Position numbers and translations under genes: made by a program. Positions 61,501-64,000 of a DNA stretch of 64,000 nucleotides are shown piece by piece (position 1 is the stretch's first letter; every line of letters starts with the position of its first letter). The stretch is from contig JASFXZ010000052.1 in assembly GCA_032209605.1 (NCBI GenBank), positions 1,426,001 through 1,490,000 on the forward strand, in the 5' to 3' direction. Source of the stretch: Mactromeris polynyma. Lineage: Eukaryota; Mollusca; Bivalvia; Venerida; Mactridae. Under the pieces are notes generated by a model. It was given only the letters and a program-made list of their open reading frames with translations. It was not told the origin of the DNA and made no database searches.

Positions 61501-63810
61501 AATGAAGCTATCTGCAGTTTTGTGAAAGTAGGAAAGATATGATTTGAACAAGCATGTTTTCAAACACTATTTGATTATGGTTAAATCATACAGTTTGGCA
61601 ATGCACACACCATAAATGCTGTCAACATGGTTCTAATACATAGAAAGACTATATTACATTGTGATTCCTAATAAGGCCCCTTGTAGTTTCTTGGAGAGCT
61701 ATTAATCAAAATGGTGAAGAAATAAACAGTAAGCAAATATATAAAGCACACCCGAAGACTTAGATCCATTTTCTTTTATTAGATTTTATGCTAGTGAAAC
61801 AAGTTACCTCCCATTAACCTGGTTTAATGCTTATCTCCCCTTAGCTAATGATGCCGCCGTGTTAATTCAGTGACATGGTTTATAAGCACTATTCATTAGG
61901 AAGCCAACATTTTTATTTTCTTTTATCCTGGTACTGTTGACTTCAATAGGAGAGATGGTTCCCCAGTGTAGTCCAACATTCACCAAAACCCTCGAATACC
62001 ATTTCTTGATATCCAAACCCATATTAAACAAATAATCTCCAATTTCATATCACAATAAATCAATGACCTTTTCTGATCGTCAAAACCTTTAATTAATATC
62101 CTTATGACTACTAGTATTCTCATTATTATCATTGTATTATAATAACATAATACTAAACTTTGTATACAGAAGCCATTGCTATAGCAACATTCATTAAGTT
62201 ATGACTTTTTTCTTTAAAACAAAAATTCATAGTCATCACTTGAAATTAAATGTCAAACGAACACCGTCATTATAAGACTAACACATTGTGTCAACAAATT
62301 TTGAATTATCATACATATGTTCAAAGTATTACATTAACCTTGGAAAAGGTCATTTGAAATATTTCAAGGTCATGAGACATTTAAGCTTATCATTAGGAAT
62401 AATTTTATTCACAAAAATTTAAAAGTCCGAAGCCAAAATCATGAGTAAAACTGTAACATATTTCATGATTGACTGGCATGTTTCCACACATCATTTAACA
62501 TTTGATAGTTCAACTCAAAGAAACAATCATTTTCAAGAATTGTCCATCGTGTTGAAACATGGCATTTCATAACAGCGTAATGTATTATAGAGAATTTTGC
62601 AAAAAAAGTCAAAATCAGATGTTTTCCTGAACAATATTTAAGAATCTGTAATTTAAAGGTAAACAGTGAACATCACAACTGTCTCTTCAGACAAGCAACA
62701 TGAATGCTATCATTGAATGCTATCATTATTTCAATACAAAAAACGGAGTTCCAATCAAAATTGTGCAATACATGTTTCTACGTGTTGTTTGTTACAGCTA
62801 TTTTCAAAGTGCTTCAGTGAAATATAAGATACACTGGATACAATGGTGTGTAGGCATTTGGATAAAGTTCCCACCATTTCATAATCCTGTATGACCACAT
62901 GCAGTTTTACCAAATAAGGTCATCATGGCATATATTGCCATACAAGGCAACTCTGTTTGAATTGTATAACTTGAAAGTTTGGCACAAAACTAACCTAAGT
63001 TATGGTAACAAAGCAGTTACAACAGTTTTGCAACAAACCCTCAAATTATCAGGATGTAGCTGTGTGAATATAGGGGAACAATCAAATATATAGACCTTAA
63101 GCTTTGCTGAACAATATCGCTAAGTTTACAGTTGAATTATTTTAACAGATTCAGGTTACTGAGACACTATGTATCCCAAATTTCAATCATTTGTCATTAT
63201 CCCAAATTTCAATCATTTGTCATTAATGACTAACAGCCAAAATAAATCAAATTCCAATTAACCATGAGCCATTTGACAGTTGACATCCAAACCATAATTC
63301 CTATTGAAGTCATGTGACAGTTGATATCCCAACCATAAATCCTATTGAAGTCATGTGACAGTTGATATCCCAACCATAAATCCTATTGAAGTCATGTGAC
63401 AGTTGATATCCCAACCATAAATCCTATTGAAGTCATGTGACAGTTGATATCCCAACCATGAAACCTATTGAAGTCATGTGACAGTTGATATTCCAACAAG
63501 GAAACCCTATTGAAGCCATGTGATAGTTGATATCCCAACCATGAACCCTATTCAAGTCATGTGACAGTTGATATCTAAATTATAAACCCTATTCAAGTTA
63601 TGTGAGAGTAGCTATCCCAAATATAAACCCTACATTAACTCAAGAGACTGCAGGTATGTAAAATAAAGCAAAAGCATTCAAGAAATACAGATCTAAGTTT
63701 ACAACCATAAACAAGAGTACAATTAATATTAGCATAACCATGGAAACTTACATTAGGGGATGTGTAGTACTTATGAAGTATTGATATGAAGTCTGTGATG
63801 GTCAACATGC
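52557..63810 (-). CDS. PRKAG: AMP-activated protein kinase gamma subunit (PRKAG), 8 exons, 5' incomplete
   Basis: Regulatory subunit of the heterotrimeric energy sensor AMPK; its four CBS repeats bind AMP, ADP and ATP. Eight exons (seven recognised by homology, the last predicted) join in phase into 255 codons plus stop. In order: the end of CBS1 ([16 protein letters not shown]), the linker helix [16 protein letters not shown]2 (HVHRLPVVD then [11 protein letters not shown]), CBS3 ([19 protein letters not shown] and KFDVI) and CBS4 ([27 protein letters not shown]). The nucleotide-site residues known from mammalian gamma1 are present: the CBS2 HR and HKR, the CBS3 HR and Asp in KFD, and the CBS4 HR and Asp in SLSD. 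Exon borders fall where vertebrate PRKAG genes have them. The variable N-terminus and the first part of CBS1 lie beyond 64000, so gamma1/2/3 type cannot be judged; most invertebrates have a single gene. Confidence 0.95.
52586..53252 (-). other. PRKAG intron between CBS4 exon and predicted last exon
   Basis: Contains the second copy of the dispersed repeat (53,038-53,222) directly beyond the CBS4 donor. No other exon recognised. Confidence 0.5.
53038..53222 (+). repeat. Dispersed repeat, copy in PRKAG intron
   Basis: Partner of 34,737-34,912: shared CAGCCAGAATCCTGAGGGTC, TGGCTTTTTGGAAATTnCAGGG and GTGCTGAATCTCA. Ends only about 30 bp from the CBS4 exon donor. Confidence 0.8.
53253..53433 (-). 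CDS. PRKAG: PRKAG exon: CBS4
   Basis: Acceptor ATATTACAG. 60 codons plus one base: [17 protein letters not shown] through [17 protein letters not shown] and [17 protein letters not shown]. All CBS4 signature residues are present. Reading on without splicing would stop at once (Gly-Lys-stop, 53245-53252). That tail is itself a strong donor (CTG|GTAAGTGA), so I end the exon at 53253 and place the last codons in a further exon. Confidence 0.93.
53434..53577 (-). other. PRKAG intron remainder with short ATTTTGTGACATTC repeats
   Basis: TTTTGTGACTT/ATTC words recur every 30-40 bp between 53,461 and 53,565 as a degenerate array leading into the 30-bp repeat. Confidence 0.5.
53578..53706 (+). repeat. 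30-bp tandem repeat, about 4 units
   Basis: Units read CTTCCAGCATACCCAGGATC then TACCCTACGA with one or two changes (AGTATC, CCGTACG). Lies in the PRKAG intron about 90 bp beyond the donor of the CBS3-CBS4 linker exon. Confidence 0.95.
53794..53865 (-). CDS. PRKAG: PRKAG exon: CBS3-CBS4 linker
   Basis: Acceptor ATCTTACAG, donor GTAAGT. 24 codons: [20 protein letters not shown] then HRMG. Human gamma1 reads [22 protein letters not shown]. The junction residues GASW in place of SHY give a one- to two-residue difference from human. Confidence 0.95.
53866..54163 (-). other. PRKAG intron, remainder
   Basis: Unique AT-rich sequence upstream of the linker exon acceptor; nothing recognised. Confidence 0.35.
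54164..54595 (+). repeat. 34-bp tandem array, 13 units with AAGTCATGTGACAG core
   Basis: Unit approximates AAGTACAAGTCATGTGACAG then GAGCAGTCTAGTAG, with mostly C/A changes at TCTAG/TATAG and G/A/T at the unit end. Lies in the PRKAG intron and ends about 20 bp from the donor of the CBS3 exon. The period is not a multiple of three. Confidence 0.97.
54619..54741 (-). CDS. PRKAG: PRKAG exon: CBS3
   Basis: Acceptor TTTTACAG, donor GTAAGT. 41 codons from [20 protein letters not shown] to DIYAKFDVI. Contains the conserved HR..ALPVVD and KFDVI motifs. A 34-bp tandem array begins about 20 bp beyond its donor. Confidence 0.96.
54988..55068 (-). CDS. PRKAG: PRKAG exon: CBS2-CBS3 linker
   Basis: Acceptor TATTTACAG, donor GTAAGT. 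27 codons: [20 protein letters not shown] then TYDKVIT. Human gamma1 has ITEFPKPEFMSKSLEELQIGTYANIA. Phase 0 at both ends. Confidence 0.95.
55069..55652 (-). other. PRKAG intron with GGTGGTC inverted-repeat element
   Basis: 55,258-55,422 is a copy of the family at 21,723-21,906 (ATAACCTCAATAACAACACCACC ... TTTTGAGGTGGTCTTATCAT), degraded at its ends. The remainder is unique. Confidence 0.6.
55653..55831 (-). CDS. PRKAG: PRKAG exon: CBS2
   Basis: Acceptor TATTTACAG, donor GTAAGT. 179 bp encode [20 protein letters not shown] through [17 protein letters not shown] and [14 protein letters not shown]. This is a complete CBS2 with the conserved His-Arg and Lys-Arg that contact nucleotide phosphates in mammalian gamma1. 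Ends in phase 0. Confidence 0.96.
55832..57208 (-). other. PRKAG intron
   Basis: AT-rich, no exon or clear repeat apart from a short ATATCGGATATTGGA duplication at about 56,665-56,702. Confidence 0.4.
57209..57254 (-). CDS. PRKAG: PRKAG exon: CBS1-CBS2 linker
   Basis: Acceptor GTTACAG and donor GTGAGT on the minus strand. 46 bp encode [15 protein letters not shown] plus one base of an Asp codon, matching human Q.YELEEHKIETWR. The upstream intron is 6.5 kb, the largest in the visible part of this gene. Confidence 0.95.
57650..58120 (+). repeat. Polypyrimidine, loosely periodic tract with 12-base C run
   Basis: Repeating CCCCTTTCTCAA(A/G)GT and CAGAGTTCAGTT words at 25-55 bp spacing, and 12 C at 57,933-57,944. 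The minus (transcribed-sense) strand is purine-rich. It starts about 400 bp upstream, in gene sense, of the linker exon acceptor. Confidence 0.75.
63173..63224 (+). repeat. 26-bp direct duplication
   Basis: ATCCCAAATTTCAATCATTTG followed by TCATT occurs twice in a row, without mismatch. Confidence 0.9.
63262..63635 (+). repeat. 41-bp tandem array, about 9 units with GAAGTCATGTGACAG core
   Basis: Unit approximates GAAGTCATGTGACAGTTGAT then ATCCCAACCATAAATCCTATT. Six units keep the GTCATGTGACAG core intact; the outer ones and one inner one are degraded (GCCATGTGATAG, GTTATGTGAGAG). Starts about 115 bp beyond the donor of the CBS1 exon. Confidence 0.96.
63752..63810 (-). CDS. PRKAG: PRKAG exon: end of CBS1
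   Basis: On the minus strand the acceptor CTATTTCCAG precedes 63810 and the donor GTAAGT follows 63752. 59 bp encode (G)[19 protein letters not shown]. Human gamma1 reads [19 protein letters not shown] here, and the Asp is the CBS1 ribose-contact residue. Phase 0 exit. Confidence 0.95.
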
Positions 63811-64000
63811 CTGGAAATAGAGATAAGTTCAAACCATTTAAGTTTGCTAGAAGAACAAGCATAAACATTCTGCAATAAATAAAGTGATCATTCAGTGTTC
63901 TCCACATAAATCAAAGAAACCATATTTACAAAACCTGAGGTTAACAAAAACTGAGAATGTCTTCCATGCTTAAAAATCTCATTTTAAGTCTCAAGTTCCA
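63811..64000 (-). other. PRKAG intron continuing beyond the window
   Basis: No exon seen between the CBS1 exon acceptor and the window edge. The first part of CBS1 and the N-terminus must lie to the right. Confidence 0.6.

Larger units (their letters stand above)
57255..63751 (-). other. 6.5-kb PRKAG intron
   Basis: Holds a polypyrimidine tract with loosely periodic units (57,650-58,120), a repeat resembling 28.55 kb (59,617-59,695), a possible 21-bp microexon (61,284-61,304, minus), a 26-bp direct duplication (63,173-63,224) and the 41-bp array (63,262-63,635). Most of the rest is plain AT-rich sequence. Confidence 0.45.

Overview
The window is animal genomic DNA: AT-rich, with GT-AG introns, no operons and many short transposon remnants and minisatellites. 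The repeat style suggests a lophotrochozoan, most likely a bivalve mollusc. That means many dispersed 'CAAACTTGGTG ... CAAGGTCAAGGTCAC' repeats, tRNA-like SINE heads, small TA-flanked inverted-repeat elements and minisatellites of 21-41 bp. The species assignment is inference.

Two genes lie tail to tail. The first is on the + strand (about 2.7-48.7 kb). It is a homologue of the vertebrate SRCIN1 (p140Cap) / KIAA1217 (sickle tail) family of actin- and Src-linked scaffold proteins. I could join 16 exons with fully consistent splice phases into 1,444 codons. The 5' end lies upstream of the window or in exons I could not recognise. The protein has the N-terminal AIP3/Bud6-like conserved block, a long disordered Ser/Pro/Arg linker, a central helical/coiled-coil block and a 641-residue Ser/Thr/Pro-rich tail encoded by one exon. 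The second gene is on the - strand (about 49.0 kb to beyond 64 kb). It encodes the gamma subunit of AMP-activated protein kinase (PRKAG). Seven recognised exons, plus a predicted last one, cover the end of CBS1 and all of CBS2, CBS3 and CBS4. Its 5' exons are off the right edge.

Layout: 0-2.7 kb, upstream intron or flank with no gene seen; 2.7-20.3 kb, a 17.5 kb intron holding a 30-bp minisatellite (65 copies), a 21-bp minisatellite (about 57 copies) and a diverged ~30-bp array; 20.3-46.4 kb, the remaining exons, with a 39-bp minisatellite (23-39 kb intron region at 23.0-24.0 kb), a 1.45 kb pogo-like non-autonomous transposon (30.9-32.4 kb), a permuted inverted duplication (29.3-29.6 kb) and a foldback element (40.6-40.9 kb); 46.4-49.0 kb, 3' UTR and intergenic gap; 49.0-64 kb, PRKAG with a long 3' UTR and three tandem arrays lying just downstream of splice donors.

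The two genes have no obvious shared pathway; their neighbourhood is probably just synteny. I see no bacterial-type system, CRISPR array, viral genome or intact transposase. The most interesting signals are structural: stop-free minisatellites (one open in all six frames), CpG-decay patterns in the 30-bp array, two unrelated PRKAG intron arrays sharing an M-box/E-box-like 14-mer, and the permuted inverted duplication.
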